Below are positions 1 through 11,430 of a stretch of 64,000 bases of DNA, piece after piece. The translations under genes were made by a program, and so were the position numbers. Below the pieces are notes generated by a model. That model saw nothing but the letters and a program-made list of their open reading frames with translations. It ran no database searches and was not told the DNA's origin. Origin of the DNA: Garcia nutans. Its lineage: Eukaryota > Streptophyta > Magnoliopsida > Malpighiales > Euphorbiaceae. The first letter of the stretch is position 1. Each line of letters starts with the position of its first letter. The DNA is taken from NCBI GenBank assembly GCA_947685225.1, contig CANTUV010000012.1, positions 1,736,001-1,800,000 on the forward strand. Direction: 5' to 3'.

Positions 1-489
1 AGTAGGTAGGGTATTTACTAAAATTATCATATTCGAATTTGAATCCATTTAGTTTTTAAATTATCCATATCTGTTTAAATAACTATTTTCAAACTCGTTT
101 AGTTATCTATTTAAATATAAAAATTTTAAAATATTATAAAATTTAATTTATAAATTATAATTTTTTAATTAAATAATGATAAATAAGAATTTAGTATTAA
201 CATAATTTTGTAAAAAATAATTTTATACTATATAATTTTATAATTAAAATAAAATATAATAAATATATAATTAAAATATAATAAATATATATTTAAAATT
301 TTAATAAAATATAATTAATATATAATTGGATTCAGGGTATCCAAGAATCTAAATCTGAATTCAAACTCTATCCAAATCTGACACAGGTAGTAAAAATATT
401 ACTCGTATTCGTCTAAATTTATTTATAAATTATCCATATTCTGTATAAATGGATTGAAACAGATTGGGTATCCGAAAATATTTGATCCG
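1..489. other. AT-rich non-coding DNA
   Basis: No coding frame of substance. The stretch is very AT-rich. Short similar phrases recur (ATTATCCATAT near 61 and near 431; GGGTATCC near 336 and 467), which suggests a decayed repeat, but no terminal structure could be defined. The pararetrovirus-like sequence begins somewhere around 490-510. Confidence 0.5.
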
Positions 490-504
490 TTATCATCCCT
501 GCAT

Positions 505-1110
505 GTTAGCACCTTAGTAGATATGAGCACCATGCCAGTTCCTAATATCATTTTTGTTGTTAAAAATGTTAATTCTAAGAAGATAACTAATGCTTAGCAA
601 GTTCAGAATTCTGTATCAGCTACGCTCTATCATCAATTGGTATATAGATTACAAGATCATGTAATCAATATAGTCACTTATGGATTTTCCATAGATGCTT
701 TGTGTATTTATTCTGATACAGATTCTACCCCTACGATTGTTCAGACCTCTAGACAATTACCTAGAGAAGAGCTTACTAAACTCATTCCTTTGGAATTGGT
801 TACTAATTATGAGAAGATATAGCAGAAACAAGAACCTGTTCAGACTAGAGATTCTAAATTCATTAAACATGTTGATGGAACTGTTAAGATAGTTTTTTCT
901 GCTCTTACAAATTCTGGCTTAGCTTCAACAATTTTTCATAACTATATGATAACTCCTGTTTCTTTTCCAAGAGAAAAGGGAGTTGCAATTTACAGTTTTA
1001 ATCATATTGGTAGGTAGATCTATGCAACAAAGATGAAGGGTCATTTTATTTGGGATACTTTTGGATCTGGGGTATATGTGTTTTGAAAATGGTGAAACCT
1101 GTTACCTTCA
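505..1110 (+). pseudogene. Movement-protein-like domain of the endogenous pararetrovirus (broken)
   Basis: A degenerate coding stretch with one open segment at 637-822. Its continuation beyond 822 lies in the same and neighbouring frames, broken by stop codons near 595, 820 and 1015. The hydrophobic pattern and its position ahead of the capsid block match the 30K-type movement protein of petuvirus-like caulimovirids, which in the living family opens plasmodesmata for cell-to-cell spread. The assignment rests on position and general resemblance, not on a decisive motif. It could not make an intact product. Confidence 0.5.
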
Positions 1111-2054
1111 GACACCTAAAATTACAGGACCTAAGAGATTTTTCTCTTCCTGTAAAACTCAATGCTCTCACCATAAAAAATCTCTACCTCCAGAAGATGA
1201 TCAACCGTGGATAGCTATTAATCCAGACCTTTAGAAAAAAGATTACCCTTCACCTTTAGCCTTTTACGATGAAGCTTTAAAAATCCTTGATAAAGAAGGC
1301 TTACTGGAAGTTCTAAAACCATCATCAATCCCTCCACCAAAAATTCAACCTAAAACGTGTATCCCTAAGAATTTAGTTCCTCTGACATCTATACAACCTT
1401 TGTGTATGATGTTTAAACCACCTTCTCCAGAAGATTTTTCACCTCTCCAAAAACAAACCCACCCACAAATAAAAATAAATTCTTGACCTTATATCCAACA
1501 TACCACCATCCTTCCCACTGGACAAACCCAAGACACTTAGAATGTTCAAACTCAGAACCAATATCTCTAGATGATTGATATAAAAATTGATCATTTATCT
1601 TCCAAATCAGATAAATATGCAACAACTTTAAGTACCATGTCTATTGAGATTCAACAACTGTATCACAGTCTTTCCACTTGAATATCCCAATTGGACACTG
1701 ATTTAAGACTAATAATTTAGAAAGAGATTTTGGTCCTCTCTTTTATGAGAAAGAAAGAGAGATACAAAAATTGAAAACGCAAATCCAATAGATTGAAAGA
1801 GATCTTCAGTTTAAACAAACACAAACCTCTCTAGATTATTTTAACCCTTTTCCTATCATTTCTTATCTACCACCTCCATCCACAATAGCACCTTTTGGAA
1901 TCTTGGCTGAATTGTTTCTACCAACAAAATCTCATCATTCTTATGTTCCATCTTCCTCTATCCTCCTGCCACCAAAAAGACTTTTTTATAAGTAACAAAT
2001 GTTTCATCTTCCACTTCTAACACAGAAGACACTCCTAAAACTTCTTTACAATAA

Positions 2055-3180
2055 ATGGCCTTTAATGTTAGATCTGATTCTTTAGATGGTTCTGATGAAG
2101 AAGCTTTTTCTAATGTCTCTGATGATTTGGAAGCAGATATTACTCAATTATTGATGGCAGACAATCCACGACCTCCTCCTCAAGAAATTCCTAGACCAAG
2201 AGATCCATCTCTTTCTCATGTTCATAAACAAAAGGAACAATCAGGTGTTGATTAGCCAAAAAATATTAATATCAGCACCAGAGGTTCTAGTTCAGGCAAT
2301 GGACCCTGGTTTATTTTTTATGATATTCCTCCTTCTAAATGGAGAAGCAAAATTCTGAAATTTAATGCTTTAATAGGTGTTCAATTGGCAAAACATGGTC
2401 TCAATTTACAGGAAGCATTAAAATAATTTGTTTCAAGAACAACTGGCTCACTCAGAGAATAGATCTTTAGCATGAGTCCTTATGAACAACTTCAATTTAT
2501 TAATTGTCAAGCAGCAACAGATGTTATAAACATACTTCATCACATTTTCCTTGAAGATTATAATCTTGTTCAAAAAGCAGAAAAATAAGATTTTTATTCT
2601 ATGATATGTTGTTCTTTAAAAGAAAAAGATCTGAAAAAGCATTATGAGAGAATGGCTAAGAAGTTTTATCAATTGAGAGGTGTTACTGATCCAAACATGA
2701 AGTTTACTTATATTGCTTCTTTACCAGATGAATTGCAGCATGAAATTCAACGAATTGTTCAACAAACTGGTAAAGATCTTTCTCAATTGACTCTTAGTGA
2801 GATCCATCAAATTACAATTACTGTTTTAAGAAGACTCTGTGAGCAGCAAGAGTTTTTTCAAAAATGGAATGATGATAGAAATTTATCAAAAGTAGTATGC
2901 AAGAGGCTAGAATTGAAGATCAAATGTCATGAGAAGAAATATTCTTGTTATAAGAAATCTCATGTTCATAAATATTTTCCTCCTAAGTCTTTTCTCCCAG
3001 AAGATTTAAAAAGAGATAGAGATCTTCTTTCTCTAAGAAAAGAAGAGCTTCTGATCGGTGTTACATTTGTGAAAAAAAGGGCATTTTGTAAAAAAAATGT
3101 CCTAAACAGACTCCTAAGTCTGTTAAATTCCTTCAATAAATCCATCAGTCCTTGTTGGTTTCATTACCAGCAGATGTAGA
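2055..3180 (+). pseudogene. Capsid-like region with CCHC knuckle, endogenous pararetrovirus (broken)
   Basis: Two open segments remain (2055-2255 acidic and proline-rich; 2601-3179 basic in its second half), joined by stop-containing sequence. The segment from about 2640 to 2900 resembles the capsid core of caulimovirid polyproteins. Near 3058-3102 the spacing of a CX2C...H...C zinc knuckle can be seen across a single-base frame slip, so the 192-codon ORF leaves the true frame there. In the family the knuckle packages viral RNA or DNA. A low-complexity, partly coiled-coil-like stretch at about 1600-1850 precedes it. Defective. Confidence 0.6.
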
Positions 3181-3359
3181 TATTGATTCAGTTATATCTG
3201 AACAAGAAGAATCAAGGATATTTTATTTGCCCTTAAAGTCTCAGACACTGATTTAGATTCATTTGAGGAAGAAGATGATCCTTATATTCCAATTTTACAT
3301 TTTGATTATTCAGCTCTACTCTCTATTTTTCCTGTTGATAAAAATTTACCAACTCCTTA

Positions 3360-3460
3360 GGTAAATATTTCTCTGTTACTTTCAAATATGATAAGCCTAT
3401 AGCTTTGATAACCTTCATGGATACTGGAGCTTATAAATTTATGATGAACTCATCCATTTT
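3360..3460 (+). pseudogene. Aspartic protease remnant, endogenous pararetrovirus
   Basis: A D-T-G-A active-site motif is encoded at about 3418-3432, between the zinc knuckle and the RT, where retroelement polyproteins place their protease. A stop codon (near 3358) and another soon after the motif (near 3472) interrupt the frame. The surrounding 150-200 codons are degenerate, so this is only a fossil of the domain. Confidence 0.6.
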
Positions 3461-3949
3461 ATCTGATTTATATTAGAAGTCCATACAGAACATTTTAGAG
3501 CTGCTGATGGACAAGTATTTTATACACACTTGATTACTCGTCAGAAAATTGAAATTCAATCTTCCCAGATTGTGTTATATGGACCCATGTCATTAGTTCA
3601 TCTCTCCCTAACAAGGATCTTCTTATTCATTTTGATATTTATTGTCAGCCAAAGATCTATAGATTCTTTCCAATAGACTTAAACACAAGAAGATGTTCAA
3701 ATCTTATATAGATATAACTAAAATCTATTCATCTGTAGAAATTTCTTCTGTATATGATAATGGGAAAGCTTTACTTCTTCCTTCTTATGCTGATCCTCAC
3801 TCAGATTTCACACACCCTCATCCTTTGTGGAAAAATCTTGATTTTTTCATATCTTTTCTCTTCAAGAAAAATGAAGAAATAAACCCTGTAAAACCTTCTT
3901 ATCCTGGAATGTCTCCTTTAGATCTTGCTCTTGCTATATAAGAATGAGA

Positions 3950-4159
3950 ACAGTTGTTACAACAAGGTCTCATTAAGCCCACCAAGTCTAATTGGGCTTA
4001 CCAGGCTTTTTATGTAAAAAAAAGAGAGCAGAAATAGTAAAAGTAAAGAAAAGACTTGTGATTAATTATAAGCCTCTTAATTTGTTCTTAGCAGATGACA
4101 AGTTTTCATTGCCCAAGATTTCTACCTTGATGGTTCACTTGTAAAATGCCAAAATCTCT
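3950..4159 (+). pseudogene. Reverse transcriptase, 5' part, endogenous pararetrovirus
   Basis: The start of an RT fingers domain is readable here: a glycine-isoleucine-lysine-proline block near 3970 and the basic VINYKPLN-type motif near 4055-4080. The frame has stops and ends where Athila-like LTR sequence begins at 4160. The rest of the same RT resumes at about 8600, after 4.4 kb of inserted DNA. The split is at the conserved NAK(I/F) step before the first catalytic aspartate region. Confidence 0.7.
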
Positions 4160-4644
4160 TGATAAGTGCATATTGACCATATATTTTTGTACTAGTTTTA
4201 ACATGAAATTGAGTTAAATTAAATAATTCTAAGCATATTTATATGTTTTAATTTAATTATTTTTGAATAAGGCTTAGTTTGAATTAATTTTTAAGACTTG
4301 CAAACTGAAATTTTAGGCAGATTGAACATTTAAATATTTAATTAAGATTTTGATGGTAACAGAGTCTAAGATTGAAAAAATTACCTTCATAAATTACTAG
4401 ATAATTATCTTAGTTTAATTTAATTTTGAATTTGGATTTAATTTTGAATTTTAAATAAGAGATTGTTAAATAACAACTTTTGAAATATCAAATCAATCTT
4501 TCTATTTTTAAATAATAGTCAATTTGAATTATAGTTAGTCAATTTACTTTCCCTCTGTGGGAACGATCTTTATTATCACTTTACTACTTGTTACTATTCG
4601 TGCACTTCCGGTACTGAGCTATAGCACACACTAATCGTTCAATA
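4160..4644 (+). repeat. Left LTR of the Athila-like fragment
   Basis: It begins TGATAAGTG, comparable to the TGATA(T/G)AGTG start of the Athila LTR at 51117, and ends CAATA just before a PBS-like AGTTTTTAGCGCC. Its last ~230 bases match 8130-8355 with many substitutions. Its first half has no clear counterpart in the right copy, so at least one LTR is rearranged. Confidence 0.65.
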
Positions 4645-4739
4645 AGTTTTTAGCGCCATTAATTGATAATAATAAGTTCAATGAGACTATTAATTTGAAA
4701 TTTAATTTGAAATATTTTCATTTGCTTATCTACAGAAAT

Positions 4740-6300
4740 TATATGCGCAGTAATAAACAAGATGTATTAGAAGAATTTAATCCTGAAATTGAAAAGTAGT
4801 GCAGAGAGAACAATAAAGCAAGAAGGGAAAGACCATGCTTACAAAGAGAAAAAAAAGGGAATAAATTTGTGCACATGAGTCTCTAGAAGAAGAAAATAGG
4901 ATTAGACTGGAAGAAACTAGTGACGAGGAGGTAAACATAGGTGACCCATAAGATCAAATTCAACCAAGAAATCTCACTCTGAGAAAATATACCATGCCAA
5001 ATGCTTAGATTGGATGAAGCATGACTCACCCTGCAGTTAATGCTAACAACTTTGAGCTTAAACCAGCTCTCGTCAACATGTCTTAACAACAATTGTTCTA
5101 TGGGTTAGACCAGAAAGATGTTATTACTCATTTAGCAATTTTTTTAGAAATTTGTGACACAATTAAGATGAATGAAGTGAGTGATGATGCAATTAGGCTA
5201 CGCCTTTTTCCTTTCTAAATGAAAGACAAAGCAAAAGCTTGGTTATAAGGTCAAGTTCCTGAAACTTTCACCACTTGGAATGATTTTCCTAAGAAATTTT
5301 TGGCAAAATATTTTTCTTTTGGGAAAACTGCAAAATTTAGAAATGATATAACAAGTTTTATGCAGTTTAAAGACCTTCAAAGGAAATGCTCTCACCATGG
5401 AATTTCAGATTGGCTAATTGTTCAAATCTTTTATAATGGGATAATAGGACCATTTAGGAGTACAATATATGCAGTTGCTGGAGGTGCCTTATGAGTAAAA
5501 ATACAACTGAAGCATTAGAATTGCTTGAATCCATGTCAGCAAATAATTACCATTGGTCTAGTGAGAGATTTTTGCCAAAGAAGGTAGCTAGAGTTCATAA
5601 AGTGGATGAGATATCTCTCTTAGCAACTAAGGTAGATGCTCTAGCTAGAAGACTTGATCATGTGAATCTTGCTTCTATTGTGGGTTGTGAAAATTGTGGA
5701 GAAAGCCACCGGACTATGAAGTGTCAAGTTCAAGAGCAGATTCAGTTTGTGGGAAATCAAAAATTTTCCCCATCAGCTCCCTTTGCAAATACATACAATC
5801 CTAGTTGGCGAAACCATCTAAAACCTGCCTTGGGGTGGTAATCAAGGTAACCAAAGGGCACCTTATCAAGCTCTATTCTTGAGAAATCAAATTCAAAGCC
5901 AATTACAACACAAGAAAGTAAATCATCTTATGAATTGGCTTTGGAGAAATTTATTAGAGTTACTTCAGAAAGGTTTGACAAATTAGAATCAAGAGTAGAA
6001 TAGATTGGAATCCAAAGTAAGAATCTGGAAATTCTAGTTGGTGAAATAGCAAGTTCTCTTAACAATCGCCCACAAGGAGTGCTTCCAAGTCAAACTGAAA
6101 TTAATCTGAGAGAACATTGCAATGTTATTTTCCTAAATAGCATACAACTTGAAGACTCAATATAGAAGACCCCAACTCTACAAATTTCTTATTCTAAATC
6201 GACAACCAAAGAGAGTGAAGCTCAAAAAGATGAGGTACCTGTTAAATAAGAAATATAATCCTATATGCCACCCATTCCCTTTCCTCAACAACTAATATAA
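4740..6300 (+). pseudogene. gag of the Athila-like fragment (broken)
   Basis: Frames at 5300-5494 and 5491-5841 match, block by block, the gag of the younger Athila element at 52669-54222: the RNDITSF and QRKC-HHG region, the AAGGAL region, the ANNYHW region and a CX2CX4HX4C zinc knuckle at about 5686-5725. The two frames overlap by one codon, which marks a frameshift at about 5490. Several in-frame stops (for example near 4798, 5217 and 5248) precede them. Gag would build the virus-like particle; this copy cannot. Confidence 0.8.
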
Positions 6301-6387
6301 CATAAGTGGAATATACAATACAACAAGTTCTTTGAAATTTTTAAGCAACTTCACATTAATTTACCTTTCATAAAAACTCTTTTTCAG

Positions 6388-7179
6388 ATGCTAACACATG
6401 CGAAGTTCTTAAAGGAACTCTTATTTAAGAAGGAAAAAATGGAAGAAATAGCCTCAGTTGTACTTACTGAAGAGTGCAACACATTATTACAAAATAAACT
6501 TTCTTTTAAGCTTAAGGATCCAGGAAGTTTTTCTATTCCCTTTCAAATTGGTAGATTTAATTTCCAAAATTCATTATGTGATTCAGGTACTAGTATTAAT
6601 CTAATGCCTTTATCTGTTTACAGGAAATTAAAACTTATAGAGATGACACATACCGATAGAACCTTACAACTTGGAGATGGATCAATCAAGTATCTCGAAG
6701 GCCTAGTAGAAAATATTCTTGTAAAAGTAGAACAATTCTACATCTCTGTCGATTGCATAATTGTGAATTTATATAAAGATGTAGATGTTTCACTAATCCT
6801 TGGGAGGCCCTTCCTAGCTACCATTGGGGCAGTAATCAATGTAAAGAATGACAAGCTCACTTTAAAAATTGGGGATGATCAGGTGGAGTTTAATATGATT
6901 GAATCTCTAAAGAATTCTACTTCCAAAAGTCCCCAAGTGGAGGCATGTGATAAATCTCTTCAAAAAGATTTAATTAAAAAGGATTCACTCAAAGTTTGTC
7001 CAATACCAAACTTCAAGCAAATGGAAGGAAACTGTAAAGCAATCCATTTCACTTCACCCATGGATACGAGTTCACAAATAGAAATTGAAGGGTATAAAAA
7101 ACTTAGGAAGCATACATCCAAGTCAACAACAGGAAGCAAAGTGGTGGAAAAGAAATTACATTGTGATATTCCACCTTGA
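6388..7179 (+). pseudogene. Protease segment of the Athila-like fragment
   Basis: A 263-codon open frame is homologous to 54307-54888 of the younger Athila copy. It has the YVKF/AKFLKELL lead-in, an LTEEC block, an aspartic protease site (CDSGTSINLMP at about 6577-6609) and the ILGRPFLAT block. The active site here reads D-S-G, whereas the younger copy has D-L-G. The downstream polymerase is deleted, so the frame runs into a short unrelated tail. Confidence 0.75.
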
Positions 7180-7799
7180 GCATCAAAGGAAAGTCAAGCT
7201 AATGACTTTAAATAAGGGCATGAGAGGCAACTTAATTTTTTATTTCTTTATTTTCACTTAATTTTTATGTTTTTAGTAGTTTTAAATTCATTTGATTAAA
7301 TTAATTTGAAGTTTTGATAATTGTTTTATATAATATTAGAGTTATTAATCGAGTTTATTGGTGTTTTGTAAGTTGAGAGAAATAAATTTTTTTTAAATGG
7401 TAGTGAAAATATTTAAATTTGCACAATTTTTAGTATTTTAAGATTTTAATTCAATGTTATTTAATATTTTATTTTTTTATTGTTAAGCAAATAGCAAAGG
7501 TAAGAGAAGAAAGGGCAAGAAAAGATTAGTTTGAATTGTGTTTAATCTTAAAAAATTGAAAAAAAAAATTAAACACAACATTCTCTTGTCGCGATCGCTC
7601 TGTTCAGTGTGATCATGCCAAGAGGTGACTGGCCCCTCATTATAGGAACAGCATAGTTGCGCTGCTAAAGCATTGTGCTTATGTCGTGATCGATTCAGTC
7701 TTATTTTGAATTTAAGTTTTGTTAATTTTGATCTTAATGCTTGTGATTGACTGGCCACCAATTGCATGTTCAATTGAAATCATATGTTGAGTGAAAGCT

Positions 7800-8377
7800 A
7801 GGTATGATTTTAGATAAGAAATCACAACTTTAAAAAATTCTATATAGAGATAAAAGAATTATCTAGAGACCAACTTAGTTCCTTTGAGTTTGATAGATTA
7901 TTATAGTTTATTATTCATGAAAATAGAACTTATAGATTCCATCAATCATTAATTTTCTTGCTTGAGAAAGAGAAAGATTAAAATTATTTGAATTAAAGAA
8001 TTGGTAACTTTGATTTAAGATAGGTTTGAATTAATTTGAAAATTTATTTTTTTTCCATTTGAAATAATTATAATGAAACATAATCCTACTTGTTTATCTT
8101 AATTATTTAAATTTAAAAATTTAAATTTAAATTTAAATTTAATTTGGATTTAATGTTGAATTTTAAATTAGAGATTGTTAGATAATAACTTTTGAAATAT
8201 CAAATCAATATTTCTATTTTCAAATAATAGTCAATTTGAATTATAATTAGTCAATTTACTCTTTCTCTGTGGGACAATTTTTATTATCACTTTACTACTT
8301 GTTACTATTCGTGTACTTGCGGTACTAAGATATGGCACACACTAATCATTCAACAAGTTTTTGGCACCGTTGTCGAG
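7800..8377 (+). repeat. Right LTR (3' half) and PBS of the Athila-like fragment
   Basis: Bases 8130-8355 correspond to 4420-4644. The LTR end is CAACA at 8355, followed by AG and a PBS-like TGGCACCGTTGTCGAG at 8362-8377 (a degenerate tRNA-Asp type, compare the intact copy at 52564). The left edge of this LTR could not be placed. 7232-7800 is 3' non-coding sequence of the element with the palindrome GCGATCGC at 7591-7598. Confidence 0.55.
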
Positions 8378-8577
8378 TAAAAAAATAATTGATAACAATA
8401 AGTTCAATGAGACTATTAATTTAAAATTTTATTTTAATTATTTTTATTTTTTTTAACTGCAGGAATCATATGTGCGGTAATAGACAAGCTATATTAGAAG
8501 AATTTAATCCTAAAATTAAAAAGCAGTGTAGAGAGAATAATAGAGTAAGAATGGAGAGACCACACTTAGAAAACATT

Positions 8578-8632
8578 CCTTAAGATCAAACTTAGAAAAA
8601 TGCTAAAATCTTTTCTAAGTTTGATCTTAAGG
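8578..8632. repeat. Perfect 22-bp inverted repeat at the gypsy/pararetrovirus junction
   Basis: Left arm 8578-8599 and right arm 8611-8632 are exact reverse complements separated by an 11-base loop (8600-8610). The right arm is native RT coding sequence of the pararetrovirus. The left arm is an inverted copy of it that lies directly against the truncated gag of the gypsy fragment. Confidence 0.95.
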
Positions 8633-9640
8633 TAGGTTTTTGGCACTTGGGTATTAATCCAGAAGATAGACTTAAGACAGCTTATCTATATTCCTGAAGC
8701 ACAATATTAATGGACTGTTATGCCTTTTGGGCTTAAAGTTACTTCATCACTATTTCAGAAGGTTATACTCAGAATTTTCAACCTTATTCAATATTCAGCC
8801 TTAATCTATATTGATGATATCCTTCTTTTCTCCACTATAGAACACGCCCATCATCAATTGTTGAAACAGTTTGCTTTTATTATCCAACAATATGGAATAA
8901 TGTTGTATGAGAAAAAGAGTGTGTTGGGCCAGACCACTATTGATTTTTAGGACTTTATTTTAAAAATGGATCTTATTTACCTAGTCCACATATAACCCAA
9001 GAACTTTTGAAATTCTCTAATTCAAACCTTACCCAAAAATAGATTCAACAGTTTTTTGATATAATTAATTATATCAGAGATTTTTTTTATTCATAGCCCA
9101 ATCCATTAGTTAGTTATCCAAACTCCTCAAGAAAAATCCACTACCCTGGTCAGACAATCAAACCTAAGCTATCCAAACCATTAAAACCATAGCCCAAAAA
9201 CCTATCCCTCTCCATATTCTCTCTACCGGACTAAGAATTTTGCAGACAAATGCTAGTGATGAATTTTGGGATGCAATTTTCCTTGAATAAATTGATGAAA
9301 AAAGACATTATTGTGGACATGCTAGTGGACAGTTTAAAGACAGTGAAAAATATTACCATTCCACTTATAAGAAAATTTTAGCCATTAAGTATGGAATAAA
9401 GAAATTTGAGCTCCATCTTATTAGTCATCATTTTCTTATTCTCCTTTATAATACCTCTTTCCCCATAGCACTAGGATTTAAACAGAAAACTCTACCTCCA
9501 CAGAAACTGTTGAGATTATAACAATGGCTTGCTCGTTATGATTTCTCAATCCAGCACATAAAAGGAAAAACCGACCTTATCCCTGACCTTTTATCCAGAC
9601 CAGCCAAACCCATTGTCCTTATCACTAAAACTCAATCCCT
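8611..9640 (+). pseudogene. Reverse transcriptase (3' part) and RNase H, endogenous pararetrovirus
   Basis: Downstream of the inserted gypsy DNA the RT resumes, with the F-D-L-K catalytic-aspartate block at about 8617-8630, the M-P-F-G-L motif at 8720-8734 and the catalytic Y-I-D-D at 8807-8818. An RNase H block follows at about 9240-9600 with a recognisable D-A-S-type start and a C-terminal LSRP-like end near 9590-9605. The longest open piece is 8720-8950. Stops occur near 8697, 8950, 9041, 9288 and 9520. RT/RNase H of this type copies pregenomic RNA into DNA; this copy is inactive. Confidence 0.85.
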
Positions 9641-10735
9641 TCCTCTCATCATGATGAATACCTATCAACCTAGTTCATCAAACTATACAGACAAAGCTAT
9701 CAATTATGAATTTTTAGAATTCCCTCCTAATTGTCATCCTACAATTCCAAATGATATTCAATATTTTGCAAGAACCCATCTCCTTATCTACCTTTCTCAA
9801 GTTCATGGTTATTTCAATGTTAATCCAGAACTGAATCTTTTTATCTAGAATATCCATGGTTCCTTGTTTACCTCTAATCCAAAAATTCATTTAGAGTTAT
9901 GGTTATTATGGTGTTATTCAACACTGTATCACCATGCTATTGAAATACCAGTCATCAAGATGCTCAGTTTCCTTCATAATGATAATAACTCTAGCTCCTT
10001 ATCATGGAAATATCTGAAATGGTTTGATTCAATTTCTAATTGGATCAAAAGGTTCAAAACCATTCCTAGGTATTATAAAGTTTGGGATAAAACAGATGAA
10101 GAGATTTAAAACTTTCATTCCACCTTCATCTTCCACAGACCTTATTTTCTATATCCCCACACTGGAGTTCTCTGGTCTCAGAATTTAGCATTTGAGTGGA
10201 AATCCTTCTCTCGCCAAATTTTTCAAAAGGAAAGCATACAAATAGATTTAAAGATGTTACTTTGTCAGTTCAATAATTCTCCTTTGAATGTTAGAACTCT
10301 ACTCATCTATACGTCACTTGTTCCTGACAAGAATTGGACCACTGAGGCTGAAAGAAGATCTGATGAGGCTCAAAGAAGATTTTAAGAGCCCACCACTAAG
10401 CTTCCTTTACAGCTCACATGCAAATATTTTGTTAATTATGAAGTTCTTAGTGGACCACTTAGTCAAACATATGATAATCCATCCACCTTATCAATACCGC
10501 CTATCTAAAGGAATATAAATGGCTCACAGATAACTCAAAGAGATATTGATGAATCTCTTACTAGCTCAGACCCTGTAACCAGATAGGATATTAACAGACA
10601 AATGACTGAAGATAATCCAATGGTCTCATCCCACTATGATTCTGACTCATCAGATTATCAGAACATGAATATGTCATCTCCCACTTTATATAATGGATGT
10701 ACTATTTCTATTATCAGTTGTCTATAATAATTTTG
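9641..10735 (+). pseudogene. C-terminal extension after RNase H, endogenous pararetrovirus
   Basis: After the RNase H, coding-like sequence continues for about 360 codons in nearly one frame family (open pieces 9651-9848, 9864-10109, 10288-10518), broken by a few single stops. I recognise no domain in it. It is hydrophobic and tryptophan-rich in the middle, polar and serine/aspartate-rich at the end, and stops just before the promoter region. The low stop density compared with true non-coding DNA here argues that it was coding. Confidence 0.5.
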
Positions 10736-10849
10736 CTTTTAGAGTGCTTGTACTGTAGTCTTTTGACTCTGTCTGTAATAATGCTGAGTGAAATCCCTAT
10801 TCCCTCACATGTCAGTTGTCTTTTGTATAATGCAGTTCGATGTAAGCAA

Positions 10850-10951
10850 TGACGTTGTATTTTAGCTCCTCCTTCTATATAAGGAGCTCACTTTGTATTC
10901 AGAAGGGATATAAAGAGTTCACCATTTCTCTTCCCTTGTGTTCTAAATAAA
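10850..10951 (+). promoter_or_regulatory. 35S-like pararetrovirus promoter and poly(A) signal
   Basis: A TGACG (as-1-like activation motif) at 10850-10854 is followed by TATATAAGGAGC at 10876-10887, a TATA context close to caulimovirid pregenomic RNA promoters. AATAAA lies 64 bases further on (10946-10951). This is the usual compact promoter-plus-poly(A) arrangement of plant pararetroviruses, in which terminal redundancy is produced by reading past the signal once. Activity in this copy is unknown. Confidence 0.75.
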
Positions 10952-11361
10952 AATGAAGTTCTAAATTTTTCTTCTTCTCTTTTCTCTATACTTTCCTGCA
11001 TATTATCTATTAGACTTGATCCATTGATATGAAGACTTAATCACTAGATTTTTCCAACCCATATGAGTCAAAAGCATATTGTGCTGTTAAAATGCCTATA
11101 GTGTGGCTGTATGTTAGGACTATGCATGAGATTAGTCTGTATTCATAAACCTATACAGACCTTCATCTGTGGTTATAGAATTAGTATGCTCTGTTCTTAA
11201 TTCTGATCATGTGTATGGTATATAAGTTTGTACCTTTTAGTAATGGCTACTGGTTGTGAGCATATTTTGATGGAAACCTTAAGAGGTGTAACAACGCACT
11301 GTACCATATACTTGCAGAACTTAGAACGTCAGAACCTTTTGTGAGCATAGGTCACCCCAGG

Positions 11362-11374
11362 TGGTATCAAAGCC
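11362..11374 (+). other. tRNA-Met primer-binding site of the pararetrovirus
   Basis: TGGTATCAAAGCC differs by one base from the canonical initiator-tRNA-Met complement TGGTATCAGAGCC. It lies about 480 bases after the TATA box and 69 bases before the N-terminal ORF, where minus-strand DNA synthesis is primed in Caulimoviridae. It marks the conventional map origin of the viral genome. Confidence 0.85.
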
Positions 11375-11430
11375 ATAAGTCTATAGAGATATGTATGGAC
11401 AAGTAGAATAGGAAAGAGAATCCATAACCC

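Larger units (their letters stand above)
4160..8577 (+). mobile_element. Athila-like Ty3/gypsy fragment inserted in the pararetrovirus RT
   Basis: Order: LTR (4160-4644, begins TGATAAGTG), degenerate tRNA-Asp-type PBS (about 4650), gag (4740-6300), protease (6388-7179), the short post-integrase phrase ending in GGCAAC (about 7180-7232), 3' region and a second LTR ending at 8355, a second PBS (8362-8377), and then the first ~105 bases of gag again (8467-8575). All of RT, RNase H and integrase is missing between 7179 and about 7182. LTR-internal-LTR-partial internal is not a simple insertion. It implies a tandem or recombinant array cut inside the second gag. The LTRs are clearly diverged, so it is old compared with the Athila copy at 51117. 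Confidence 0.8.

Noticed and set aside
7483..7773. 96-codon minus-strand ORF in the older Athila-like 3' region
   Set aside because: Chance frame in non-coding DNA with no similarity recognised.
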